Shown one piece after another: positions 36,634 through 45,245 of a stretch of 64,000 nt of DNA. Source of the DNA: Rhodanobacter spathiphylli B39. GTDB lineage: Bacteria; Pseudomonadota; Gammaproteobacteria; Xanthomonadales; Rhodanobacteraceae. How positions within the stretch are numbered: the stretch's first letter is position 1; each line of letters begins with the position of its first letter. The stretch spans positions 117,287 to 181,286 of the forward strand of contig NZ_AJXT01000048.1 of NCBI RefSeq assembly GCF_000264295.1, written 5' to 3'. Below the pieces are notes generated by a model. The model was not told where the DNA came from. It was given only the letters and a program-made list of their open reading frames with translations, and ran no database searches. A program made the position numbers and the translations under genes.

Positions 36634-37989
36634 TCAGTCGTCCAGCACGGCGCCGTTGCTCTCGATCACCCGGGCATACAGTTTCGCGGTGGCCTTGGGT
36701 GTGCGCTGCTGGGTGGCGAAGTCGACGTGGTACAGCCCGAAACGCTTGGAGAAGCCCAGCGACCACTCCAGGTTGTCCAGCAGCGACCACGCGTAATAGC
36801 CCTTGAGGTTCACTCCGGCCCCGATCGCCTTGTGCAGCGCCTTGAGGTGCTTGCGCAGGTAGTTCGTGCGCAGCGGGTCGTCCAGCTCGCCGTTCTCGGC
36901 CACCGGCGGGTCGTAGAACGCCGAACCGTTCTCGGTGATGTACAGCGGGATGTCGCCGTAGCGATCCTTGAACCAGGTCAGCGTGTCGGTCAGGCCCTGC
37001 TCGAACACCTCCCAGCCGGTCTCGGTATAGGTCTTGTTCGGCTGGCGCACCGGCACCGCCTTCAGCGGATAGGCGTTCGCATCGTGTTTCACCACGGCGC
37101 GGGTGTAGTAGTTGATGCCGACGAAGTCGACCTTCTGGTTCGTCAGCTTGAAATCGTCTTCGGGAAAGTCCGGCCAGGCCTCGCCGAAGATCTCCTTCAA
37201 CTCGGGCGGGTAGCTGCCCAGCAGGGCGGGGTCGGCGAATTGCTCGTTCATGTAGGCATGCGCGCGGCGGGTGGCGGCCAGATCCTCGGCGCTGTCGCTG
37301 TGCGGGTATTTCGGCTCGATGTTGAACACCACGCCGATCTCGTGCCTGCCATGGGCGCGATAGGCCTGGATGCCGGCGCCGCTGGCACGCATCAGGTTGT
37401 GCGCGGCGATCGGCGCCTCGTACTTGCTGCGATGGCCCGGCGCCAGCGCGCCGTGCAGGTAGCCGCCGTCGGTGACCACCCAGGGTTCGTTGAGCGTGGC
37501 CCAGCGCGGCACGCGGTCGTCCAGCGCCTTGAACATCACCTCGGCGTACTCGGCGAACCAGTGCGCGATGTCGCGGTTGAGCCAGCCGCCGCGATCGTCC
37601 AGCGCCGCCGGCAGGTCCCAATGGAACAGCGTGGCGTTCGGCACGATGCCGTTTTCCAGCAATTCGTCGACCAGCCGCGAGTAGAAATCCAGCCCCTGCG
37701 GATTGACCCGGCCGATCCCCTCGGGCAGCACCCGCGCCCAGTTGATGCTGAAGCGGTAGCCCTGCAGGCCCAGCGCCTTCATCAACTGCACGTCGCCCTT
37801 GTAGCGGCGGTAGTGGTCGCAGGCGACGTCGCCGGTGTCGCCGTTCACCATCATCCCCGGCGTGTGGGCGAAGCGCTGCCAGATGCTGGGGCCGGCGCCA
37901 TCGGCCAGCGGCGAACCCTCGATCTGGTAGGCCGATGTGGCGGCACCCCAGTGGAAGCCGTCGGGAAAGCGGAAACTGGGGCGTGTCAT
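36634..37989 (-). CDS. GH1 family beta-glucosidase
   Basis: 451 residues from ATG 37989 (MTRPSFRFPDGFHWG), with caggaa 5 bp upstream. Retaining beta-glucosidase: acid/base Glu168 in TLNEPWV and nucleophile Glu353 in ITENGSAF. The substrate-binding FHWDLPAAL and the C-terminal WSLLDNLEWSLGFSKRFGL are typical. No signal peptide, so it hydrolyses imported beta-linked oligosaccharides in the cytoplasm. Divergent from the ABC ATPase gene, with a LacI-type operator between. Linkage preference unknown. Confidence 0.93.
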   Translation of the reverse strand: MTRPSFRFPDGFHWGAATSAYQIEGSPLADGAGPSIWQRFAHTPGMMVNGDTGDVACDHYRRYKGDVQLMKALGLQGYRFSINWARVLPEGIGRVNPQGLDFYSRLVDELLENGIVPNATLFHWDLPAALDDRGGWLNRDIAHWFAEYAEVMFKALDDRVPRWATLNEPWVVTDGGYLHGALAPGHRSKYEAPIAAHNLMRASGAGIQAYRAHGRHEIGVVFNIEPKYPHSDSAEDLAATRRAHAYMNEQFADPALLGSYPPELKEIFGEAWPDFPEDDFKLTNQKVDFVGINYYTRAVVKHDANAYPLKAVPVRQPNKTYTETGWEVFEQGLTDTLTWFKDRYGDIPLYITENGSAFYDPPVAENGELDDPLRTNYLRKHLKALHKAIGAGVNLKGYYAWSLLDNLEWSLGFSKRFGLYHVDFATQQRTPKATAKLYARVIESNGAVLDD

Positions 37990-38016
37990 CGGGATTCCTG
38001 CAATCAAAGTGCTTGA

Positions 38017-38030
38017 TGTAAACGATTACA
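38017..38030. promoter_or_regulatory. LacI-type operator between the GH1 and ABC ATPase genes
   Basis: tgtaaacgattaca: the outer five bases are perfectly palindromic (tgtaa/ttaca). It is 28 bp before the GH1 ATG and 119 bp before the ATPase ATG, so one site could control both. The regulator encoded at 33919 is the natural candidate. Confidence 0.6.
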
Positions 38031-38148
38031 TGGGCAGAATAGCCGAATGTTTCGCCGCTGTGCACGCCTGGGCATGCCGTGGCCGAACCGATGAAGATTC
38101 ACACCGATGACGATGCGGCCATCGTGGCCACCCCCCGCGGAGATGCCG

Positions 38149-39246
<1,098 letters not shown>

Positions 39247-39324
39247 ACCGGCGGCCGGCCCGGCAGGCAAGCCGCGGCGGCAATGCTAATCTAGCCGTCC
39301 TTCGCGAACGGTAGCTATCCATCC

Positions 39325-40203
39325 ATGGCCCGCATCATCGCTGTCGCCAACCAGAAAGGCGGTGTCGGCAAGACCACCACGGCCGTCAACCTCGCCGCGG
39401 CGCTGGCCGCGGCGAAGCGCAAGGTATTGCTGATCGATCTCGATCCGCAGGGCAATGCCACCATGGCCTCGGGCGTCAACAAGCGCGACATCCAGGCCAG
39501 CGGATGCGAGGTGCTGCTGGAGGAAGTGACCCTGGCCGCCGCGATCGTGCCCACCGATGCGCACTACGACCTGCTGCCGGGCAATGGCGACCTCACCGCG
39601 GCCGAGCTGAAGCTGATGGATGCGCTGGCGCGCGAGCATCGGCTGAAGGAACTGCTGGCCACGGTGACGGACAACTACCACACCATCCTGATCGACTGCC
39701 CGCCCTCGCTGAACCTGCTGACCCTCAACGCGCTGACCGCGGCCGATGGCGTGCTGATCCCGGTGCAGTGCGAATACTTCGCGCTGGAAGGCCTTTCCAG
39801 CCTGCTCGACACGGTCAAGGCGGTGCGCCACCGGCTGAACCCGAAGCTGGAGATCGAAGGCTTGCTGCGCACCATGTACGACGTGCGCAACAACCTCGGC
39901 AACGAGGTGTCGGCCCAGCTCACCCAGCATTTCGGCGACAAGGTGCTGCGTTCGATCATCCCCCGCAACGTGCGCCTGGCCGAGGCGCCCAGCCATGGCC
40001 AGCCGATCCATCTGTACGATCGCAGCTCGCGCGGCGCGATCGCCTACATCGGCCTGGCCGGCGAAGTGATCCGGCGCGAGCGCGGGCTGCCGCGGAACGT
40101 GGCGGCGGAGCCGGTCGAAGACATCGAGGTGGCGGCGCCGGCGCCGGCACACGACGACAGCGGTCCGACGCTCAAGGCGCCGGCCGCCAATCACCAGGAA
40201 TGA
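39325..40203 (+). CDS. parA: Chromosome-partitioning ATPase ParA (Soj)
   Basis: 292 residues. Deviant Walker A KGGVGKTTT at residues 11-19, Walker A' DLDPQGNAT, Walker B ILIDCPPSL. It drives segregation of parS-bound ParB on the nucleoid. The last 30 residues are a polar, Ala/Pro-rich tail. Its TGA is the first part of the 267-bp element that separates it from parB. Confidence 0.95.
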   Translation: MARIIAVANQKGGVGKTTTAVNLAAALAAAKRKVLLIDLDPQGNATMASGVNKRDIQASGCEVLLEEVTLAAAIVPTDAHYDLLPGNGDLTAAELKLMDALAREHRLKELLATVTDNYHTILIDCPPSLNLLTLNALTAADGVLIPVQCEYFALEGLSSLLDTVKAVRHRLNPKLEIEGLLRTMYDVRNNLGNEVSAQLTQHFGDKVLRSIIPRNVRLAEAPSHGQPIHLYDRSSRGAIAYIGLAGEVIRRERGLPRNVAAEPVEDIEVAAPAPAHDDSGPTLKAPAANHQE

Positions 40204-40469
40204 GAGCCTGTTCGTGACCTTCAGACACCCCGCGTTGTCATCCCGTGGCTGTCAGGTGGCAGTGCGTGGTGCCGGCCTGCCTGGCCGGCAGGCCAAGCCG
40301 CGCGCTGCCGCATGGCGGCCACGGGATGACAACCCATCGGGCCGGATCTGTTTGCGTGCAGGCCGGCGTCATCATTCGGTCGTGGACGGACGTCCACTCC
40401 CTCACTCTTCCTTGGCCTGCGCGCAAACAGATTCCGGCGCGGGGTGTTTGAAGATCATGAACAGGCTCT
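40203..40469. repeat. 267-bp inverted-repeat element with three-way-junction fold, between parA and parB
   Basis: Terminal arms of 32 bp (40203-40234 and 40438-40469) match at 29 positions. Inside are two branched arms: 40234-40248 pairs perfectly with 40319-40333, enclosing a hairpin at 40270-40290; 40342-40364 pairs with 40414-40437 (one bulge, one wobble), enclosing gtggac/gtccac at 40382-40397. Together they form a closed three-way junction using nearly all bases. No coding frame with a ribosome site. It begins within the parA stop codon and ends 4 bp before the parB ATG. Confidence 0.85.
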
Positions 40470-40473
40470 AGAC

Positions 40474-41343
40474 ATGGCTGCTGCGAAAAAACGTGGATTG
40501 GGACGCGGGCTCGACGCCCTGCTCGGCGGCGATGGCGACGCCACGCCGTCGATGCTGGCGCAGGAAGGCGAGCTGCGCATGCTGCCGATCCAGCAGGTCC
40601 AGCCCGGCAAGTACCAGCCGCGGCGGCACTGGAACGACGAGGCGCTGGACGAACTGGCCGCCTCGATCAAGGCGCAGGGCCTGATCCAGCCGGTGGTGGT
40701 GCGCGAGCTGGGCAAGCACAGCTACGAGCTGATCGCCGGCGAGCGGCGCTGGCGCGCGGCCCAGCGCGCCCAGATGAGCGAGATCCCCGCGCTGATCAAG
40801 CAGGTCTCCGAGGCCGCCGTGCCGGCGATGGCGCTGATCGAGAACATCCAGCGCCAGGACCTCACCCCGCTGGAAGAGGCCGACGCGCTGAAGCGGCTGA
40901 TCGACGACTTCGAGCTCACCCACCAGCAGGCCGCCGATGCAGTGGGGCGCTCGCGGGCATCGGTGTCGAACATGCTGCGGCTGACCGACATGCCCGAGGC
41001 GATCAGGCGCCTGCTTGACGAAGGCAAGCTGGAAATGGGCCACGCCCGTTGCCTGCTGACGCTGGAGGAGTCCATCGCCGTGCCGCTGGCGCGCCAGGCC
41101 TCGACGCTGGGCTGGTCGGTGCGCGAGCTGGAGGAAGCCGCCCGCCGCGCGCAGACCGCGCCCAAGGGCAAGGCCAGGCACGCGCCGGCACGCGACCCGA
41201 ACATCAGCGCGCTGGAACGCGAGCTGGGCGAGCGCTTCGCCACCCGCGTCGAGCTGGCCCAGGGCAAGGGCGGCCGCGGCAAGCTGGTGATCCACTACCA
41301 CAGCAACGACGAACTCGACGGCATCCTCGGCAAGATCCGCTGA
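40474..41343 (+). CDS. parB: Chromosome-partitioning protein ParB
   Basis: 289 residues from ATG 40474 (MAAAKKRGLGRGLDALLG, the ParA-activating N-terminus). The CTP-binding box reads ELIAGERRWRAAQRA, preceded by GLIQPVVVREL; the parS-reading helix-turn-helix is LTHQQAADAVGRSRASVSNMLRL; the C-terminal 50 residues dimerise. An in-frame codon at 40444 lies in the repeat and is rejected. No clear tgtttcacgtgaaaca parS site was found in the window. Confidence 0.96.
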   Translation: MAAAKKRGLGRGLDALLGGDGDATPSMLAQEGELRMLPIQQVQPGKYQPRRHWNDEALDELAASIKAQGLIQPVVVRELGKHSYELIAGERRWRAAQRAQMSEIPALIKQVSEAAVPAMALIENIQRQDLTPLEEADALKRLIDDFELTHQQAADAVGRSRASVSNMLRLTDMPEAIRRLLDEGKLEMGHARCLLTLEESIAVPLARQASTLGWSVRELEEAARRAQTAPKGKARHAPARDPNISALERELGERFATRVELAQGKGGRGKLVIHYHSNDELDGILGKIR

Positions 41344-41355
41344 CCTTGGTGAAAG

Positions 41356-41901
41356 ATGAAACGCTCCGGGCCGGTCTATCTGGCAGTGAGTTCCCGACAA
41401 CGTCAATTCGAGGCGCTGACCCGCGCGCACGCCGGCGACCTGTACCGCTTCGCCTACTGGCTGTGCGGGCAGGACGCGCTGGCCCAGGACCTGGTGCAGG
41501 AGACCTTGCTGCGCGCGTGGAAAAGCCTCGATGCGCTGCGCGAGGCCGAGTCCGCCAAGCCGTGGCTGCTGACCATCCTGCGTCGCGAACACGCGCGCCT
41601 GCATGAGCGCAAGGCGCTGGATACCGTCGAGCTGGAAGACAACCTCGCCGAGGACGCCGCCTGGGCCAGCCCCGAGCGCCACGGCGATGCCGCCGAACTG
41701 CGTGAAGCCATGTCCCGATTGCCGCACAAATATCGCGAACCGCTGCTGCTGCAGGTGCTGGGCGGCATGAGCTGCGACGAGATCGCCGCCGAGCTGGACC
41801 AGCAGCCCGGCACAGTGATGACCCAGTTGTTCCGTGCCCGGCAGAAGCTGAAATCCATCCTGCAGGGCGGCCGCCCGGAGGCGCAGCATGGACTGCCTTG
41901 A
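41356..41901 (+). CDS. ECF-type RNA polymerase sigma factor
   Basis: 181 residues with only regions sigma2 and sigma4. Sigma2 shows LYRFAYWLCGQDALAQDLVQETLLRAWKSL; sigma4 shows LPHKYREPLLLQVLGGMSCDEIAAELDQQPGTVMTQLFRARQKL. It follows parB by 12 bp and overlaps the anti-sigma gene by 14 bp, the usual coupling of an ECF factor to its inhibitor. It may control the convergent bufferin operon, whose promoter looks ECF-like, but this is inference. Confidence 0.93.
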   Translation: MKRSGPVYLAVSSRQRQFEALTRAHAGDLYRFAYWLCGQDALAQDLVQETLLRAWKSLDALREAESAKPWLLTILRREHARLHERKALDTVELEDNLAEDAAWASPERHGDAAELREAMSRLPHKYREPLLLQVLGGMSCDEIAAELDQQPGTVMTQLFRARQKLKSILQGGRPEAQHGLP

Positions 41902-42655
41902 GTTCCGCCGCCGCCTCGGCGCCGAGCCGCACTCGCGCGCGGCCGAGCTGCTCGCCCATCGCGACCGCTGCGCCGCGTGCGCCGCCGCGTGGGAGCGCGC
42001 CCAGGCCTTCGAGCGCGAACTGCACGCCGCGCTCGAGGTGTCCGTGCCCGAAGGCCTCGCCGAGCGCGTGCTGCTGGCCCAGGCCACCGGCGAGCGCCGC
42101 CAGCAGACCCGTCGCCGCCAGCTGGCGTTCGCACTGGCCGCCTCGCTGCTGCTCGCGCTCGGCCTCGGCGGCTACGGCTGGAAGCAGCTGGATGCGCGCT
42201 CGCTGCCGGCGCTTGCCGTCGCGCACATGCCCGACGAAATCCACTCGCTCGACCTCGTCCAGCCCATCGGCGCTCCGGCCATCGTCGACGGCTTCGCGGT
42301 GCGCGGCGTCAGCCTGCGCGGCCCCGCTCCCGCCGACGTCACCTATGTGCACGACTGCCCGGTCGGCCCCTACAAGACCGTGCACCTGGTCAGCCGCGTC
42401 GGCGGCACCCCGGTCGCCGTGCTCTACCTGCCGCACAAGCAGGTGGCGAAGGCCAGCGACTTCCAGCGCGACGGCTGGCATGGCCGCATCGTGCCGCTGC
42501 AACACGGCACCCTGGTGATGCTCACCGACCGTGGTGGCGCACGTCCGTTCGACGCGGTGGCGCGCCACTGGCGCGCGGCGATCGATGGAGAGGGCGGCGC
42601 GCAGACCGCGCAAGGCCGCGCGGTCAACAAGGCGCCGGGCCGGTTGGCACCCTGA
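41888..42655 (+). CDS. DUF3379 membrane anti-sigma factor with zinc-binding motif
   Basis: 255 residues. The N-terminal ~65 residues carry the zinc-associated anti-sigma motif H-x3-C-x2-C (HRDRCAAC, residues 24-31). One helix at about 79-96 (LAFALAASLLLALGLGGYGW) crosses the membrane. The remaining ~155 residues are periplasmic with a single Cys in VHDCPVGP and a repeated VSRVGGTPVAVLYLP pattern, the DUF3379 domain. It should hold the ECF factor inactive until a periplasmic signal arrives. Confidence 0.88.
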   Translation: MDCLEFRRRLGAEPHSRAAELLAHRDRCAACAAAWERAQAFERELHAALEVSVPEGLAERVLLAQATGERRQQTRRRQLAFALAASLLLALGLGGYGWKQLDARSLPALAVAHMPDEIHSLDLVQPIGAPAIVDGFAVRGVSLRGPAPADVTYVHDCPVGPYKTVHLVSRVGGTPVAVLYLPHKQVAKASDFQRDGWHGRIVPLQHGTLVMLTDRGGARPFDAVARHWRAAIDGEGGAQTAQGRAVNKAPGRLAP

Positions 42656-42664
42656 GTCTTCCCG

Positions 42665-43135
42665 TCACCGGAACCGCCGGGTCACCACGGCGTCCAGCGA
42701 AATCCGCCCTGCTCCGAGCCCCACCAGGGCCAGCAGCATCAGCCCCCAGGCCTTGTGGTCGTTGAAGTCGCCGCCGATCAGGCCGGCCCAGAGGCCGTTC
42801 GGCCACAGCGCGGGATAGGAGACCACGGCGACGATGTTGTAGACGAACAGCACGGCGGCGACCATGCGGGTGCCGAGGCCGAAGGCGAGGAACCACGGCA
42901 GCACCAGCTCGGTCCAGGTGGCGAGCGTGGCGGCCAGCGCGGGGGCTAGCAGGGGCACCTGGTATTCGTTGTCGAACAGGTAGGCGGTACCGCTGGGGTC
43001 GTCCCACTTCACCGTGCCGGCGCGCCAGAACGCGAGCGCCACGAACACGCGGAACAGCAGCAGGGCAAGCGGGGTGAGCACCGCGAGTTGCGCGGTGAGG
43101 CGCGACCAGCGGGCGATGGCGACGGTGGTGTTCAT
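42665..43135 (-). CDS. DoxX-family membrane protein of the bufferin operon
   Basis: 156 residues, four hydrophobic helices. Family features are AFWRAGTVKWDDPSGTAYLF near the first helix and WGLMLLALVGLGAGRISLD in the last. DoxX genes regularly close bufferin operons after bufC, as here (31-bp gap). Convergent with the anti-sigma gene, 9 bp apart. Role in the pathway unknown; DoxX proteins are linked with redox or thiol functions. Confidence 0.88.
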   Translation of the reverse strand: MNTTVAIARWSRLTAQLAVLTPLALLLFRVFVALAFWRAGTVKWDDPSGTAYLFDNEYQVPLLAPALAATLATWTELVLPWFLAFGLGTRMVAAVLFVYNIVAVVSYPALWPNGLWAGLIGGDFNDHKAWGLMLLALVGLGAGRISLDAVVTRRFR

Positions 43136-43166
43136 GCGGGCGATTCCTCGGAAAGTGGATGACGGA

Positions 43167-43922
43167 TCACGCGGCGAGCAGCGCGTGTTCGAGCAGGGGA
43201 CGCAGCAGGGTTTCGGGCGGCGCCTGCGGGTCGATCAGCTGGGCGGCGGCGAGCGCCAGATCCAGCGATGATCCGTGCCGCAGCGCGGCCACGAACGCGG
43301 CCTGCGCGGGTGCGATGGCACGCATCGCCACCTGGCTGCCTTCGCGCCACAGCAGCACGGATTGCGGCGCGATGGGGTCGATGGCGTCGTGTTCCGGCGC
43401 CTGCGCACAACGCCACAGATCCAGCACCGCCCAGGCGCAGGACAGCACGCGCACGCAGGGCCGCAGCCGCGGCGGTTGCTCCGCGTCGGCCAGCGCGGCG
43501 ACCAGGGCTGCCGCATCGGCGGGCGCGGCATCGGCGGCCAGCGCCACTTCCTGGCGCAGCCATTCCAGCCGTGCCACGTCACCCAGCCAGGGCCATGGCG
43601 CGGTTTCCGGTTGCGCTTCCACGAACGCGGCGAAGTCGGCGCCATGGTCCTGCAGGTTGCCGCTGCGGTTGCCGCGGTACGCAGCGTGGCGGGTGGCGAG
43701 GCCGTCGAAGCAGTCCTCGCCGAGCAGGCGCTGCAGCGCGGGAAAACTGGTGGCCAGCGCATCGACGTGGATCGCGAGGTTCGCGTTCCGATAGATGCGC
43801 AGGCGGGCGGCGGGCGCGATGCCGCGCGCGGCGATCCACGGTTCCAGCGCGGGTGCTGCGCCGTTCACGATGGCGCCGGCGAACGCGTGCTGCAGTTCAC
43901 GCAGCGAGGGCGGTGACGACAT
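43167..43922 (-). CDS. bufC: BufC-type partner protein (DUF2063, putative DNA-binding domain)
   Basis: 251 residues. N-terminal DUF2063 domain: LRELQHAFAGAIVNG, RLRIYRNANLAIHVDALATSFPAL, LQDHGADFAAFVEA. The C-terminal half is helical and variable. In bufferin biosynthesis this protein pairs with the MNIO enzyme to recognise the precursor; the DNA-binding label in databases is historic. Its start overlaps the bufB end by 26 nt. Confidence 0.88.
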   Translation of the reverse strand: MSSPPSLRELQHAFAGAIVNGAAPALEPWIAARGIAPAARLRIYRNANLAIHVDALATSFPALQRLLGEDCFDGLATRHAAYRGNRSGNLQDHGADFAAFVEAQPETAPWPWLGDVARLEWLRQEVALAADAAPADAAALVAALADAEQPPRLRPCVRVLSCAWAVLDLWRCAQAPEHDAIDPIAPQSVLLWREGSQVAMRAIAPAQAAFVAALRHGSSLDLALAAAQLIDPQAPPETLLRPLLEHALLAA

Positions 43923-44763
43923 CGAGATGCTCCGTGGCGAGCCGCGCCTCGTCCTCCAGCACGGCGAAATCGGGCAGGTGCTGGTCCCATTCGATCAGGC
44001 TCGGCCTGGCCCCGATGCGGGCCAGCGTGTAGCCATACAGCGCCCATACGGCCGCATCGACGCGCTGGTCGTGCGAGTCGATCAGCAGTTCGCCGCCCAG
44101 CCCGTGCTTGCGGGTGAAGCCGGCCAGGTGCAGTTCGCCCACCGCGTCGGCGGGGACGCCGTCGATGAAGCGTTGCGCGTCGAAGCCGTGGTTGACGCTG
44201 TTGACGTAGACGTTGTTGACGTCCAGCAGCAGGCCGCAGCCGCTGCGCGCGGCGAGTGCGGCAAGGAACTCCCACTCGCTCAAGGTCGAGTGGCTGAAAT
44301 GGATGTAGCTGGAGACGTTCTCCACCAGCACGCGGCGGCCCAGCGCTTCCTGCAACTGGCCCACGCGCGCCACCATCAGATCCAGCGCTTCCTCGGTGTA
44401 GGGCAGCGGCAGCAGGTCGTTGTAGTGGCGCCCGCCGATGGCGCCCCAGCACACGTGCTCGGACACCAGCGCGGGCTCGGCGCGTTGCACCAGCGCGCGC
44501 AGCGCGGCGAGGTGGGCGGGATCGAGCGGATCGGCCGAGCCCAGCGACAGGCCCACGCCGTGCAGGCTCACCGGGTAGTCGCGGCGCAGCGCGTCGAACG
44601 CGTCCCACAAGGCGCCGCCGGCGCAGAACAGATTCTCACTGTGCAGCTCGAAGAACGGCACGGCGGGGCGGTGTTGCAGCACGTGCGCGACGTGCGCCGG
44701 CCGCAGCCCGATCCCGACACTCGTCGGGATCGGCTGCGCACGCACGGGGCGTGACGGGGGCAC
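43897..44763 (-). CDS. bufB: BufB-type MNIO (DUF692) multinuclear iron oxygenase
   Basis: 288 residues from a GTG at 44763, 5 bp after the bufA stop. TIM-barrel DUF692 enzyme: VGIGLRPAHVAHVL, FFELHSENLF, VSLHGVGLSLGSADPLD, LVSEHVCWG, VLVENVSSYI, LLDVNNVYVNSVNHGFD, ELHLAGF, DSHDQRV and IEWDQHLP provide the His, Glu and Asp ligands of the iron cluster. Known relatives convert cysteines of bufferin precursors to thiooxazole heterocycles. Substrate is almost certainly the adjacent bufA product. Confidence 0.93.
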   Translation of the reverse strand: MPPSRPVRAQPIPTSVGIGLRPAHVAHVLQHRPAVPFFELHSENLFCAGGALWDAFDALRRDYPVSLHGVGLSLGSADPLDPAHLAALRALVQRAEPALVSEHVCWGAIGGRHYNDLLPLPYTEEALDLMVARVGQLQEALGRRVLVENVSSYIHFSHSTLSEWEFLAALAARSGCGLLLDVNNVYVNSVNHGFDAQRFIDGVPADAVGELHLAGFTRKHGLGGELLIDSHDQRVDAAVWALYGYTLARIGARPSLIEWDQHLPDFAVLEDEARLATEHLDVVTALAA

Positions 44764-44768
44764 GGCTG

Positions 44769-45077
44769 TCAGCTCTTCTTCATCATGGCGTCGTGCGACA
44801 TGGCAGCCTGCGCCTGCAGCGAACCGCCGTCGAGCTTGGCGCACAGGCCGGCGGGCACCGCCACGAAGGCCTGCGGATCGCGCGCCTTGCTGTCCTGGCC
44901 CGCGCAGGAATGACCCGGGGACTGGCAGTCGTTCTTCATCGCGGCGTTGACGCCGTAGCACTTCTGGGTGGCGCTGGCGGCCATCTTGTCGGCGGCGTGG
45001 GCGGTGCTGGCGGCGCCCAGCGCGCCGGCGGCGAGCAGGCTGAGCAGGGCGGAGCTGAGGATGGTCTGGGTTTGCAT
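44769..45077 (-). CDS. bufA: BufA1-type bufferin precursor (DUF2282)
   Basis: 102 residues with a Sec signal peptide (ends at AHA, residue 28), so the product acts in the periplasm. The core has four cysteines, Cys40, Cys51, Cys58 and Cys79, in QKCYGVN, KNDCQSPGHSCAGQD and VPAGLCAKLDGGSL, the DUF2282 pattern. Bufferins are copper-sequestering modified peptides described in Caulobacter and other proteobacteria. The tail is unusually Met/His-rich (AAMSHDAMMKKS), which could also bind copper. First gene of bufABC-doxX. Confidence 0.92.
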   Translation of the reverse strand: MQTQTILSSALLSLLAAGALGAASTAHAADKMAASATQKCYGVNAAMKNDCQSPGHSCAGQDSKARDPQAFVAVPAGLCAKLDGGSLQAQAAMSHDAMMKKS

Positions 45078-45115
45078 GGGTTTCTCCCGTGGATGCCGGA
45101 CGATTCCGGCTGCGG

Positions 45116-45147
45116 TAGATGACCCGGTGGCCGCGGATTTCCTTACA
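45116..45147 (-). promoter_or_regulatory. ECF-like promoter of the bufferin operon
   Basis: On the minus strand tgtaagg (45141-45147) and gtcatcta (45116-45123) are 17 bp apart, 38 bp before the bufA ATG. The form, a TGTAAGG-type -35 with a GTC-containing -10, resembles promoters of ECF-controlled DUF2282 operons. Judged by pattern only. Confidence 0.45.
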
Positions 45148-45245
45148 ACGGGTTTTGGGCCCGGTTTCGACGGTTCGAGCCGGCAGGCATTAAACTGCGC
45201 GTTCGCCGCCCTTCGCGGTGCCCGTTCTGCTGAAAGGCCCGCCCC

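Noticed and set aside
40238..40471. Small open frames inside the parA-parB element
   Set aside because: They follow the inverted repeats, have no ribosome site, and read as low-complexity Arg/Ala/Trp sequence.
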